From: Pseudomonadota bacterium
GTDB taxonomy: Bacteria > Pseudomonadota > Alphaproteobacteria > Acetobacterales > Acetobacteraceae
Assembly (NCBI GenBank): GCA_021780935.1
Contig: JAJXXT010000037.1
Span: forward strand, 1-10,056
Reading direction: 5' to 3'
Length of the DNA stretch: 10,056 bases
Shown here: positions 1-7,084 of the stretch, in pieces
Position numbering within the stretch: position 1 is the first letter of the stretch
How the letters are laid out: the number at the start of each line of letters is the position of its first letter
Notes under the pieces: model-generated
The model's input: only the letters and a program-made list of their open reading frames with translations
Database searches by the model: none
What the model was told of the DNA's origin: nothing
Position numbers and translations under genes: made by a program

Positions 1-490
1 CGTCGGAGCTGGCATCGGGGGGGCCGGGCGCTGGCAGCTTGTGGAACTGCCCGCCGGGAGTCGCGCGCTCGTCGAGCAGCACCACCGCCGCGCCCGCCTC
101 GGCGGCAGCGATCGCCGCGGCGATACCGGCCGGGCCGGCACCGACCACCAGCACATCGCAATCCGTCTCCTCGGGCGGCGCCGCCGGCATCGGCGCGAGC
201 GGCGCCAGGTTCGCTGGCCGCGCGGCGGCGACCACCGCCCCGTCGCGCACCCGCTCCATGCAGGCGCGCACGCCGATGCGTCCGTCAACGGTCACGACAC
301 AGTCGCGGCAGGCGCCCATGCCGCAATGCAGGCCGCGCGGCGCGCCGCCGAGGGTGCGGAACGAAGCGACGCCGGCGGCGGTCAGCGCCGCGGCGATGGT
401 CTCGCCCTCGATCGCGGGCACCGGGGTGCCTTCCCATGTCAGGCTGATCGGCCGGCCGGTCCGCCGCGAGCCATCGGGTTCAAGCCGCAT
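1..490 (-). CDS. [2Fe-2S]/FAD-dependent oxidoreductase, opine-oxidase-like alpha subunit (N-terminal part)
   Basis: Partial gene on the minus strand; 163 residues are visible from an ATG at 488-490, and the rest lies beyond base 1. A ferredoxin-like [2Fe-2S] segment comes first, with Cys56, Cys61 and Cys64 in CGMGACRDC and a fourth Cys at 77 (RACMERV). A linker follows, then a Rossmann FAD-binding motif GAGPAG at 117-122, an acidic residue at 140 (LLDE) and a GGQF element at 146-149. This order is known from the larger subunits of opine oxidases, hydrogen cyanide synthase and D-hydroxyproline dehydrogenase, which oxidise amines or amino-acid derivatives and pass electrons on through partner subunits. 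The start is supported by an AGGA-type Shine-Dalgarno sequence about 6-10 bases upstream. It is transcribed away from the hydantoinase/transporter operon, so it may act on the amine or amino-acid product of that pathway (inference). The real substrate cannot be read from this fragment. Confidence 0.85.
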   Translation of the reverse strand, partial: MRLEPDGSRRTGRPISLTWEGTPVPAIEGETIAAALTAAGVASFRTLGGAPRGLHCGMGACRDCVVTVDGRIGVRACMERVRDGAVVAAARPANLAPLAPMPAAPPEETDCDVLVVGAGPAGIAAAIAAAEAGAAVVLLDERATPGGQFHKLPAPGPPDASSD

Positions 491-653
491 CGGTCGGATC
501 CTGTCCCGCGCGTGCCTGCGCTCGCGCCATGCTGCGTCTCCTCGCCTCGTCGGGCGAAGGCTAAGGGGCGCGCGGCGCCGAACGCAAACCCGGGGGGCGT
601 TTGTCAGCGCGGGCCAGGACGGTCAAACTCCGCCACCGGATCCGGGGGCAGGC
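491..653. promoter_or_regulatory. Divergent intergenic region with candidate promoter and CAAAC/GTTTG dyads
   Basis: This 163-base spacer separates two divergent starts and is the only substantial non-coding stretch in the window. It probably carries both promoters. Toward the + strand operon, TTGTCA (601-606) lies 17 bases from CAAACT (624-629), a weak -35/-10-like pair ending 24 bases before the ATG at 654. The pentamer CAAAC occurs at 585-589 and 624-628, and its inverse GTTTG at 599-603. AACGC (581-585) also pairs with GCGTT (597-601). Such alternating half-sites around a -35 box would suit a regulator binding site, but the regulator is not in view. The reading frame of the hydantoinase stays open upstream through here, but that is a high-GC effect and not coding. 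Confidence 0.4.
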
Positions 654-2096
654 ATGGACGGACTCGATTGCGTCATCCGCGGCGGCAAGGTGGTGACCAG
701 CCAGGACGTGCTGCGCGCCGATGTCGGCCTGCGCGGCGGGCGGATCGCGGCCATCGGCGAGGGGCTGCGCGGTGCCAGCGAGATCGACGCAGGCGGACTG
801 CTGGTGCTGCCGGGCGGGGTCGACGCGCATTGCCACATCGAGCAGCTCCAGCCCGGCGGGCTCGCCGACGAGGAGACGTGGACGACGGGCAGCACCGCGG
901 CGCTGGCCGGCGGCACCACCACGGTCGTCAGCTTCGCGGCGCAGTTCAAGGGCGGCGGCCTGCTCGCCAACCTCGCTGAATACCGCCGCCGCGCCGAGGC
1001 GGCGATGGTGGACTACGCCTTCCACCAGATCATCGCCGACGCGACCGACGCGGTGGTGTGGCAGGAAATCCCGGCGGTGGTCGCCGAGGGGGTGCGCAGC
1101 CTCAAGGTCTTCCTCACGTATGACGAGCTGCGCCTGGACGACCGCGGCTTCCTGCGCGTGCTCGCCGCCGCCCGGCGCAACGGCGCCCTCGTTACCGTGC
1201 ATTGCGAGAACGACGCGGCGATCGGCTGGCTTGCTGAGGCGCTGCTGGCGGACGGGCGGACGGCACCCGCCTACCATGCCTGGTCGCGCCCGCGCGTGGT
1301 GGAGCGGGAAGCCGCGTATCGCGCGATCGCGCTGGCCGAACTGGTCGACCAGCCGATCCAGATCTTCCACGTCTCGTGCGCGGAGGTGGCGGAGGAGCTC
1401 GGGCGGGCACAGCGGCGCGGGCTCAAGGTGTGGGGCGAGACCTGCCCGCAGTATTTCTATCTTTCCGCCACCGATATGGACCGGCCCGGCAAGGAGGGCG
1501 CGAAGTTCATGTGCTCGCCGGCGCCGCGCGAGGCGGCGGCGCACGAAGCGCTGTGGGATTGCGTGCGCAGCGGCGTGCTCGACGTGATTTCTTCCGACCA
1601 CAGCGGCTGGGGGTTCACCACGTCGCGCGGCAAATTCGCCGCCGGGCCGGACGCGCCGTTCACGCGCATCGCCAACGGCGTGCCCGGACTTGCCGCCCGC
1701 CTGCCGCTGATCTTCTCGGCCGGCGTCGCGGCGGGGCGGATCGACCTGCCGCATTTCGCGCGCCTCGTGGCCGGCAACCCGGCCCGGCTGATGGGGCTTG
1801 CCGGCAAGGGCGCGATCGCGCCCGGCTACGACGCCGACCTGGTGCTTTGGGACCCTTCGCGCCGGGTGCGGCTCACCAACGCGCTGATGCAGCACATCAT
1901 CGACTACACGCCCTACGAGGGAATCGAGGTCACCGGCTGGCCGGTGATGACGCTGCGTCGCGGCGAGGTGGTGATGCGCGAGGGCCAGGTGCAGGCGGCA
2001 CCGGGCTCCGGCCGCTACCTGCCGCGTGCGCCATACCCGCTGATCGCGCCGCGCGGCGTGCTCGCCAACGGCTTCGACGCGGCGCGGTTCGCATGA
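654..2096 (+). CDS. Dihydropyrimidinase/D-hydantoinase-type cyclic amidohydrolase
   Basis: 480-residue cytoplasmic metal-dependent hydrolase of the amidohydrolase superfamily, of the family's usual length (about 460-490). These enzymes hydrolyse cyclic imides and ureides such as dihydropyrimidines and 5-substituted hydantoins to N-carbamoyl amino acids. All six expected ligands are visible: His59 and His61 (DAHCHIE), the Lys151 that would be carbamylated (SLKVFLTY), His183 (VTVHCEND), His239 (IFHVSC) and Asp315 (SSDHSGWGF). Tyr156, in the place of the catalytic/substrate Tyr of D-hydantoinases, is also present. The C-terminal part has the usual NPARLMGL and PGYDADLVLWDP elements. The ATG at 654 was chosen because it has a purine-rich GGGGGCAGG just upstream and begins the normal family N-terminus (DCVIRGGKVV). 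It is the first gene of the + strand series, and its stop overlaps the next ATG. No N-carbamoyl amino acid amidohydrolase is present nearby. The exact substrate is unknown. Confidence 0.92.
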   Translation: MDGLDCVIRGGKVVTSQDVLRADVGLRGGRIAAIGEGLRGASEIDAGGLLVLPGGVDAHCHIEQLQPGGLADEETWTTGSTAALAGGTTTVVSFAAQFKGGGLLANLAEYRRRAEAAMVDYAFHQIIADATDAVVWQEIPAVVAEGVRSLKVFLTYDELRLDDRGFLRVLAAARRNGALVTVHCENDAAIGWLAEALLADGRTAPAYHAWSRPRVVEREAAYRAIALAELVDQPIQIFHVSCAEVAEELGRAQRRGLKVWGETCPQYFYLSATDMDRPGKEGAKFMCSPAPREAAAHEALWDCVRSGVLDVISSDHSGWGFTTSRGKFAAGPDAPFTRIANGVPGLAARLPLIFSAGVAAGRIDLPHFARLVAGNPARLMGLAGKGAIAPGYDADLVLWDPSRRVRLTNALMQHIIDYTPYEGIEVTGWPVMTLRRGEVVMREGQVQAAPGSGRYLPRAPYPLIAPRGVLANGFDAARFA

Positions 2097-2854
2097 GCGC
2101 GCTGCTCGAGGTGCGCGAGCTGCGCAAATCCTTCGGCGGAGTGGCGGCGCTGCGCGGCGCGAGCTTCGCGGTCGCGACGGGCAGCATCACCGCGCTGATC
2201 GGCCCCAACGGCGCCGGGAAATCCACCGCCTTCCAGTGCATCTCCGGCGTCGTCGCACCCGACGCGGGGCAGGTGCTGCTGGCCGGCGAGGACATCACGG
2301 GCCGACGGCCGGAACACATCACCGCCGCGGGGCTGGTGCGCAGCTTTCAGATTCCGCGAGCCATCCAGCGGCTATCGGTGCTCGAGAACCTGCTGCTCTA
2401 TGCGCCGGAGCAGCCCGGCGAGGGGATGCTCGCGGCGCTGTTCGGCCGTGGCCGGGCGCGTGAGCAGGCGGCGATCGCGCAGGCCATGACGATCCTGCAA
2501 CGGCTTGGGCTCGCCGGACATGCCGCCGCTCCCGCTTCGGCGCTCTCCGGGGGGCAGAAGAAACTGCTGGAAATCGGTCGGACACTGATGGCGCGGCCGC
2601 GCATGCTGCTGCTCGACGAGCCGGCCGCCGGCGTGAACCCGACACTCGCCGGGCAGATCGCCACACATCTCGACGGCTTGAAACGGGAGGGCGTGACCAT
2701 TCTGCTGGTGGAGCACCGCATGGATATGATCGCCCGGCTTTCCGACCATGTCGTGGTGATGGCGGAGGGCAAGGTGCTGACCGAGGGCAGCTTCGATGTG
2801 GTGGCCGCCGACCCGCGCGTGCAATCCGCCTACATGGGCGCACGCGCGGCATGA
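2093..2854 (+). CDS. livG: Branched-chain-amino-acid-type ABC transporter ATP-binding protein LivG
   Basis: 253-residue ATPase of the HAAT (Liv) import family; it hydrolyses ATP at the inner face of the membrane to power uptake. Visible motifs are Walker A GPNGAGKST at 37-45, Q-loop Gln86 (RSFQIPR), signature LSGGQ at 151-155, Walker B LLLDEP at 172-177 and H-loop His208 (VEHRMD). The RSFQ segment, the AAGVNP stretch after Walker B and a C-terminal YMG ending are typical of LivG rather than LivF. The ATG overlaps the hydantoinase stop in an ATGA arrangement, so the two are probably translationally coupled. The following gene encodes the partner ATPase. Family assignment is firm. The transported solute is not shown by the ATPase and need not be leucine, isoleucine or valine. 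Confidence 0.94.
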   Translation: MSALLEVRELRKSFGGVAALRGASFAVATGSITALIGPNGAGKSTAFQCISGVVAPDAGQVLLAGEDITGRRPEHITAAGLVRSFQIPRAIQRLSVLENLLLYAPEQPGEGMLAALFGRGRAREQAAIAQAMTILQRLGLAGHAAAPASALSGGQKKLLEIGRTLMARPRMLLLDEPAAGVNPTLAGQIATHLDGLKREGVTILLVEHRMDMIARLSDHVVVMAEGKVLTEGSFDVVAADPRVQSAYMGARAA

Positions 2855-3552
2855 TCGCCGCCGAGCACCTGGTCTGCGGCTACGGCCCCGGCGAGGAGAT
2901 CGTGAAGGGCGTGGATTTCGCGCTCGGCGCCGGCGAGCTGGTCGCGGTGATCGGGCCGAACGGCGCCGGTAAATCGACCTTCCTCAAGGCGCTGGCGGGG
3001 CTGCTGCCGGCCGCCGGCGGGCGGGTGATGCTGGGCGAGGAGGACGTGACGGCACTGGATGCGCGCGCCCGCGCGGCCCGCGGCCTCGGCTTCGTGCCGC
3101 AGGAGGCGAATGTTTTTGCCTCGCTCAGCGTCTGGGAAAATCTGGAGATCGGCGCCAACCTGGCGCGCGCGCACGAGCGCGAACGTATCGCGGCGATGTT
3201 CGCGCGCTTCCCGGTTCTGGCGGAAAAGCGCCGGGCGGCGGCGCGCACGCTCTCGGGCGGGCAGCGGCAGGTCCTCGCCATGGCGATCGCGCTGATGGCG
3301 GCACCGCGCGTGCTGCTGCTCGACGAGCCCTCGGCGGGGCTGTCGCCGGTCGCCGCGGCCGCGCTGTTCGCGACCATCGTTGCGATCCGCGCGGCAGCGA
3401 CCCCGGTGCTGCTGGTGGAACAGAACGCCGAGGCAGCGCTGGCGATCGCCGATCGCGGCGTCGTACTGGTCGATGGCCGCATCGCCCATGTCGGCGCGGC
3501 CGGCGCCATGGCCGCGGATCCCGAGATCCGGCGCCTTTTCCTCGGCGGGTGA
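2851..3552 (+). CDS. livF: Branched-chain-amino-acid-type ABC transporter ATP-binding protein LivF
   Basis: 233-residue second ATPase of the Liv-type importer, expected to pair with LivG below the LivH/LivM permease pair. It shows Walker A GPNGAGKST at 35-43, Q-loop Gln84 (FVPQEANVF), signature LSGGQ at 134-138 and Walker B LLLDEP at 155-160. At the switch position, where LivG has His, this protein has Gln191 (VEQN). That is usual for LivF proteins and not a defect. The segment FASLSVWENLEIG is a close match to the LivF pattern. The length is normal. The ATG overlaps the livG stop by four bases (ATGA), which supports coupled translation and equal amounts of the two ATPases. The next gene begins 36 bases after its stop. 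Confidence 0.94.
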   Translation: MIAAEHLVCGYGPGEEIVKGVDFALGAGELVAVIGPNGAGKSTFLKALAGLLPAAGGRVMLGEEDVTALDARARAARGLGFVPQEANVFASLSVWENLEIGANLARAHERERIAAMFARFPVLAEKRRAAARTLSGGQRQVLAMAIALMAAPRVLLLDEPSAGLSPVAAAALFATIVAIRAAATPVLLVEQNAEAALAIADRGVVLVDGRIAHVGAAGAMAADPEIRRLFLGG

Positions 3553-3588
3553 ACCGCTATAGTCGCGACAAAACAGGGAGACCGTACC
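3553..3588 (+). promoter_or_regulatory. Spacer before binding-protein gene with strong ribosome binding site
   Basis: The 36-base gap is the longest within the operon. It carries a good Shine-Dalgarno sequence, CAGGGAG at 3574-3580, eight bases before the ATG. This suits the high expression that periplasmic binding proteins need. TATAGT at about 3558-3563 resembles a -10 box, with a poor T-rich -35 candidate inside the end of livF. An internal promoter is possible but weakly supported. Confidence 0.35.
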
Positions 3589-4779
3589 ATGAAAATCGGA
3601 CTGACGCGGCGACGCGCGCTGCTCGCCGGCCTCGCCCTTCCGGCCTTTGCGCCGGGCCTCGCCGAGGCGGCGCAATCCATCCCGATCGGCACCCTGACGC
3701 CGCTGACCGGCGCCGGGGGTGCCTATGGGCCATCGATGGCCAAGGTGGCGAAGGCGGTCGTCGACGAGATCAACGCCGCCGGCGGCGTGCTGGGCCGCAG
3801 GCTCGCGCTGACCTCCGAGGACAGCGAAACCAATCCCGACGCCGGCGTGAAGGCGGCGCACAAGCTGATCGACATCAATCACGTGGTGGCGATCTGCGGC
3901 ACCTGGGCCTCCGCAGTGACGACGGCGGTGGCGCCGGTGTGCTGGCAGAGCAAGACGATGCTGTTCACCGTCTCCGGCGCCGATAGCATCACGCTGCTGC
4001 CGCACCATGGCTACATCATCCGCACCCAGCCCAACTCGCACCTGCAGGCGGTGAGCGTCGCCGACTTCATGGCCGCGCGCGGGATCAAGTCGTTCTACTC
4101 GCTCTCCGTGCAGTCGCCGTTCGCCACGAGCGTCTACCAGCAGATGGGCGCGGAGCTGGCGACCAAGGGCGGCAAGGCGCTCGGCGATACGATCTATGAC
4201 GGCAGCAAGACGAGTTTCCGCACCGAGGTGGAGAAGGCGGTCGCAACCAAGCCGGAGCTGATCTTCCTCAACAGCTACGCGCCCGATCTCGCGATCCTGC
4301 TGCGCAACATCTACCAGGCGGGGTTCAGCGGCCCGCGTTTCACCCCGGGCTACGCGGCGACGCCGAAGCTGATCGCGAGCCTGCCCAAGCCGGTCACCGA
4401 CGGGCTCATCAGCTACGCGCCCTCGCCCGACCCCGGCAGCCCTGGCTACAAGCGGGTAAAGCAGATCCTCGGGACCGAGCCCGATCCGTATTCGGCGCAG
4501 ATCTACGACCATGTCTCGCTCGCGGCGCTGGCGATGGCGCAGGGCAAGGCAGCGACCAGCCAGGCGATTCACGACAACGTGCGCGCCGTCGGCAACCCGA
4601 ACGGCGTCGCGGTGACCGACGCCGTCGCCGGACTGAAGGCGATCGCGGCAGGTCATACGATCAACTATTCCGGCGCTTCCGGCCCCTGCAAATTCAACGC
4701 GATCGGCGACATCCTCAGCAGTAAATTCCGTTTCGATCTCGTCAGGAACGGCAAATCGACGCTGCTCACCATCTCGTGA
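3589..4779 (+). CDS. Liv-type ABC transporter periplasmic substrate-binding protein
   Basis: 396-residue type I periplasmic binding protein (Peripla_BP_6, Leu/Ile/Val-binding-like). It captures the solute in the periplasm and delivers it to LivHM. Residues 1-27 form a signal peptide with consecutive arginines (TRRRALLAG) followed by a hydrophobic stretch and a likely AEA|AQ cleavage site after residue 27. The twin arginines make Tat export possible, although Sec export is not excluded. The mature N-terminus has the family pattern: IPIGTLTPLTG with a following GPSM, then INAAGGVLGRRL at 61-72. Cys103 and Cys118 may form the small disulfide loop seen in LivK-like proteins. The start is well placed after a CAGGGAG ribosome binding site. 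It lies between the two ATPases and the two permeases. In this family sequence alone does not fix the ligand; amides, urea and amino acids are all known for homologues. Confidence 0.92.
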   Translation: MKIGLTRRRALLAGLALPAFAPGLAEAAQSIPIGTLTPLTGAGGAYGPSMAKVAKAVVDEINAAGGVLGRRLALTSEDSETNPDAGVKAAHKLIDINHVVAICGTWASAVTTAVAPVCWQSKTMLFTVSGADSITLLPHHGYIIRTQPNSHLQAVSVADFMAARGIKSFYSLSVQSPFATSVYQQMGAELATKGGKALGDTIYDGSKTSFRTEVEKAVATKPELIFLNSYAPDLAILLRNIYQAGFSGPRFTPGYAATPKLIASLPKPVTDGLISYAPSPDPGSPGYKRVKQILGTEPDPYSAQIYDHVSLAALAMAQGKAATSQAIHDNVRAVGNPNGVAVTDAVAGLKAIAAGHTINYSGASGPCKFNAIGDILSSKFRFDLVRNGKSTLLTIS

Positions 4780-4792
4780 CGGCGGGGCGATC
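4780..4792 (+). promoter_or_regulatory. Ribosome binding site supporting a TTG start for livH
   Basis: The 13-base gap after the binding-protein stop contains GGCGGGGCG (4781-4789), a GC-rich Shine-Dalgarno-like stretch a few bases before TTG at 4793. No ATG or GTG is available in frame between this gap and the first membrane segment. The next GTG, near 4817, would remove part of transmembrane helix 1. TTG is therefore the best start. Confidence 0.5.
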
Positions 4793-5671
4793 TTGATCGC
4801 CATTGCCCAGGCGATCGTGAACGGGGTACTGGCCGGCGCGGCCCTGGCGGTGCCGGCCATCGCCTTCACCACCATCTTCGCCGTGCTGCGCTTCGCCAAT
4901 TTCGCCGTGGCCGGTTTTGCAACCCTCGGCGCCTATGGCGGCTGGCTGGTCAACACGCGGCTCGGCGTGCCGGCGGTGCCGGCCCTGCTGGGGGCCTGCG
5001 TTGCGGGCGGGGCGGCCGCGGTCATCGTCGACGAGGCGGCGCTCAAGGGGCTGCGGCGGCGCATCCGCCCGGGCGAAGCGGCGCTCGCGCCGGCGATCGC
5101 CTCGGTGGCGGCGACGCTGCTGCTCGAAAACGTGGCACGGTTCCTGTTCGGCAACGATCCGCAGGGCTACGACCTGCCGGTGTTTCGCGACTGGCATATC
5201 GGTGCGCTCGCGGTCGGGCCGCAGCAGCTCGCCGACGCGGCGATCGCGCTGGTCGCGATGACGGCGCTGTTCCTGTTCCTCGGCTTCACCCGCGCCGGGC
5301 GGACCATGCGCGCAGTGGCGGACAACCCCGGCCTGGCGGCGCTGAAGGGGATCGATGCCGCGCGGGTGGGGCGGATCGCGACCTTTGCCGCGGGCGCGCT
5401 TGCCGGGCTCGGCGGGATGCTGATCGGCTTCGACACCAGCCTCGATCCGCTGCTCGGCTTTCGCGTCATGCTTTCGGTGTTCGCCGCGGCAGTGGTCGGC
5501 GGGCTCGGCAGCATCCCGGGCGCGGTCGCCGGCGCCTTCGTCGTCGGGCTCGGTGAGGAAATGGCAACGCTGGTGGTGGACCCCGCCTACCGGACCGCGG
5601 TGGGCTTCGCCGCGATCCTGATCGTGCTGTCACTGCGACCGGCGGGGCTGTTCGGCGAGCGGACCGCCTGA
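4793..5671 (+). CDS. livH: Branched-chain-amino-acid-type ABC transporter permease LivH
   Basis: 292-residue inner-membrane permease of the Liv importer, one half of the translocation channel. It is strongly hydrophobic with about eight predicted membrane segments, the first at roughly 5-30. Family marks include FAVLRFANFAVAGFATLGAY near 29-48, the cytoplasmic ATPase-docking loop RAVADNPGLAALKGID at 173-188, and FAAAVVGGLGSIPGA at 230-244. The C-terminus ends with the typical LRPAGLFGE. The length is as usual for LivH. The inferred start is TTG, because it alone keeps the first helix whole. The stop overlaps the start of livM by one base (TGATG), so the two permeases should be made together. 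Confidence 0.92.
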   Translation: MIAIAQAIVNGVLAGAALAVPAIAFTTIFAVLRFANFAVAGFATLGAYGGWLVNTRLGVPAVPALLGACVAGGAAAVIVDEAALKGLRRRIRPGEAALAPAIASVAATLLLENVARFLFGNDPQGYDLPVFRDWHIGALAVGPQQLADAAIALVAMTALFLFLGFTRAGRTMRAVADNPGLAALKGIDAARVGRIATFAAGALAGLGGMLIGFDTSLDPLLGFRVMLSVFAAAVVGGLGSIPGAVAGAFVVGLGEEMATLVVDPAYRTAVGFAAILIVLSLRPAGLFGERTA

Positions 5672-6579
5672 TGCTCGCCTATCTCGTCCAGATGGCGAGC
5701 TTTGCCGCCATCACCGCGCTGATGGCGCTCGGGCTCGACCTCATCTGGGGCCTCGGCGGCATGGCCAATCTCGGACTGGCGGGCAGTGCCGCGGTCGGCG
5801 CCTACGCGGCGGCGCTGCTGGGCGTGAAGCTCGGGGTGGCATGGCCGCTGGCCTGGCTGGCGGCGGCGCTGCTCGCCGCGGGCAGCGGCGCGATCCTCGC
5901 GGGCCTGACGGCGCGGTTGCGCGGAGACTATCTCGCCATCGTCACGCTGGGCTTCGCCGAGGTGATGCAGCTCGCGGCGTCCAACGAGGTCTGGCTGACC
6001 GGCGGGACGGGCGGCATTCCCGGGGTGCCGGCGCCATGGCGCGGCAGCCTGCACGGGCTGGCCTTCGATGCCGCCTTCGCGGCCCTCGCCTGGGGCCTGG
6101 TGGTGGTCGCGGCCCTGCTCCTGGCACGGCTCGGCGCTGCACCGTTCGGGCGCGTGCTGCGCGCGATCCGCGAGGACGACACCGTCGCCGCCGTGGCCGG
6201 CAAGCGCGTGCTTCGCTTCAAGGTGCGCGCCTTCGCGGCGGGCAGCGCGCTGGTGGGGCTCGCCGGCGCGCTCGGCGCGGCGCTCGAGGGCTTCGTCGCA
6301 CCGGACAGCTTCTCCGCGCTGCTCACGCTCACCGTGGTCCTGGCACTCTGCGCCGGCGGACCCGGCGGCGTCTGGGGCGCGCTGCTCGGCGGCGTGCTGG
6401 TCACCGCGCTGACCGAGGCCACGCGCTTCGCCGCCGATGCCCTGCCCGCGGTCTCCGCCGTGCAGGCGGCAGCACTGCGCCAAGGCATGATCGCGCTCGC
6501 CCTGATCCTGATCCTGCACCTGCGCCCCGCCGGCATCCTGCCGGAACGGCCGCGCGCCATCCCCAAGGAGCTGCGATGA
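5671..6579 (+). CDS. livM: Branched-chain-amino-acid-type ABC transporter permease LivM
   Basis: 302-residue inner-membrane permease, the second channel half of the importer. It has several hydrophobic segments and the LivM marks: GLDLIWGLGGMANLGLAG at 21-38, LRGDYLAIVTLGFAEVM at 83-99, TGGTGGIPGVP at 110-120 and the ATPase-docking loop GRVLRAIREDDTVAAVAGK at 160-178. The end LRPAGILPERPR is the family's usual cytoplasmic tail. It is short for the family because it lacks the N-terminal extension seen in enteric LivM, which is common in shorter homologues. It overlaps livH by one base, and its stop overlaps the ATG of the GAF gene in an ATGA arrangement. With LivG, LivF, LivH and the binding protein the importer is complete. 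Confidence 0.92.
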   Translation: MLAYLVQMASFAAITALMALGLDLIWGLGGMANLGLAGSAAVGAYAAALLGVKLGVAWPLAWLAAALLAAGSGAILAGLTARLRGDYLAIVTLGFAEVMQLAASNEVWLTGGTGGIPGVPAPWRGSLHGLAFDAAFAALAWGLVVVAALLLARLGAAPFGRVLRAIREDDTVAAVAGKRVLRFKVRAFAAGSALVGLAGALGAALEGFVAPDSFSALLTLTVVLALCAGGPGGVWGALLGGVLVTALTEATRFAADALPAVSAVQAAALRQGMIALALILILHLRPAGILPERPRAIPKELR

Positions 6580-7073
6580 ACCGCCCCGACCCCACGCCGC
6601 ACCTCGCCGCGATCGTCCGCGCCCACCGCGAGACCGATCAGCCGCTGGCAACCTTTCGCGCCGTCGACGCGGCGATGGGCGCGTGCATCGGCCACAGGCT
6701 GTTCACCATCCTGATCCATCACCCGGGACTGCGGCAGAGCGAGCGCTTCTACAGCAACCAGCCGCACGCCTATCCCGTGGGCGGGCGCAAGCCGGTGACG
6801 GACGCGCCCTGGATGCAGCGCGTGATCCAGGGTGGCGAGATCTACATCGGCCATGATTATAACGATATCAAAACCGTGTTCTTCGACCACGAGCTGATCC
6901 GCTCGCTCGGGTGCGAGAGCGTGCTCAATGTGCCGGTGCGCTGGCGGGGGCAAACGCTGGGCACGCTCAATCTGCTGCACGAGGCGGGCTGGTACCGACC
7001 CTCCGACGAGGCGACGGCACGGCTCGTCGCACACCTCGCGCTACCGGCGATGATGCTGATCGCGCAACAATAG
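6576..7073 (+). CDS. Small stand-alone GAF-domain protein
   Basis: 165-residue soluble protein made of little more than one GAF domain. The clearest part is the C-terminal half of the fold, ESVLNVPVRWRGQTLGTLNL at 114-133, followed by AGWYRPSDEATARLVAHLALPA. GAF domains bind small molecules such as cyclic nucleotides, purines, 2-oxo acids or haem. No DNA-binding, kinase, cyclase or other output domain is present. The Cys pattern of free methionine-R-sulfoxide reductase, a catalytic GAF protein, is not seen; only Cys37 and Cys113 occur. Its ATG overlaps the livM stop, so it is made with the permeases. It could sense the imported compound or act as an accessory binding protein; both are inference. 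The protein family is clear and the role unknown. Confidence 0.8.
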   Translation: MNRPDPTPHLAAIVRAHRETDQPLATFRAVDAAMGACIGHRLFTILIHHPGLRQSERFYSNQPHAYPVGGRKPVTDAPWMQRVIQGGEIYIGHDYNDIKTVFFDHELIRSLGCESVLNVPVRWRGQTLGTLNLLHEAGWYRPSDEATARLVAHLALPAMMLIAQQ

Positions 7074-7084
7074 GGACGACCGCC

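Noticed and set aside
39..653. Upstream in-frame extension of the hydantoinase reading frame
   Set aside because: It crosses the opposite-strand oxidoreductase, gives low-complexity Ala/Arg/Ser-rich protein with no family match, and the normal hydantoinase N-terminus begins at 654 after a ribosome binding site.
561..1895. 444-codon minus-strand open frame opposite the hydantoinase
   Set aside because: It is antisense to a gene with all catalytic residues intact, has no recognisable domain and has biased composition.
3191..3191. Gln191 of LivF in place of the ABC H-loop His read as a dead ATPase
   Set aside because: The VEQN sequence is the normal form in LivF proteins, and all other ATPase motifs are intact. 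The residue is encoded near 3421-3423.
2830..4899. 689-codon minus-strand open frame opposite livF and the binding-protein gene
   Set aside because: It is antisense to two clear genes, its protein is rich in Arg, Ala, His and Gly without domains, and such long frames are expected in about 70% GC DNA.
6576..7073. GAF protein as free methionine-R-sulfoxide reductase
   Set aside because: That enzyme's conserved Cys residues and surrounding motifs are absent; only Cys37 and Cys113 are present.
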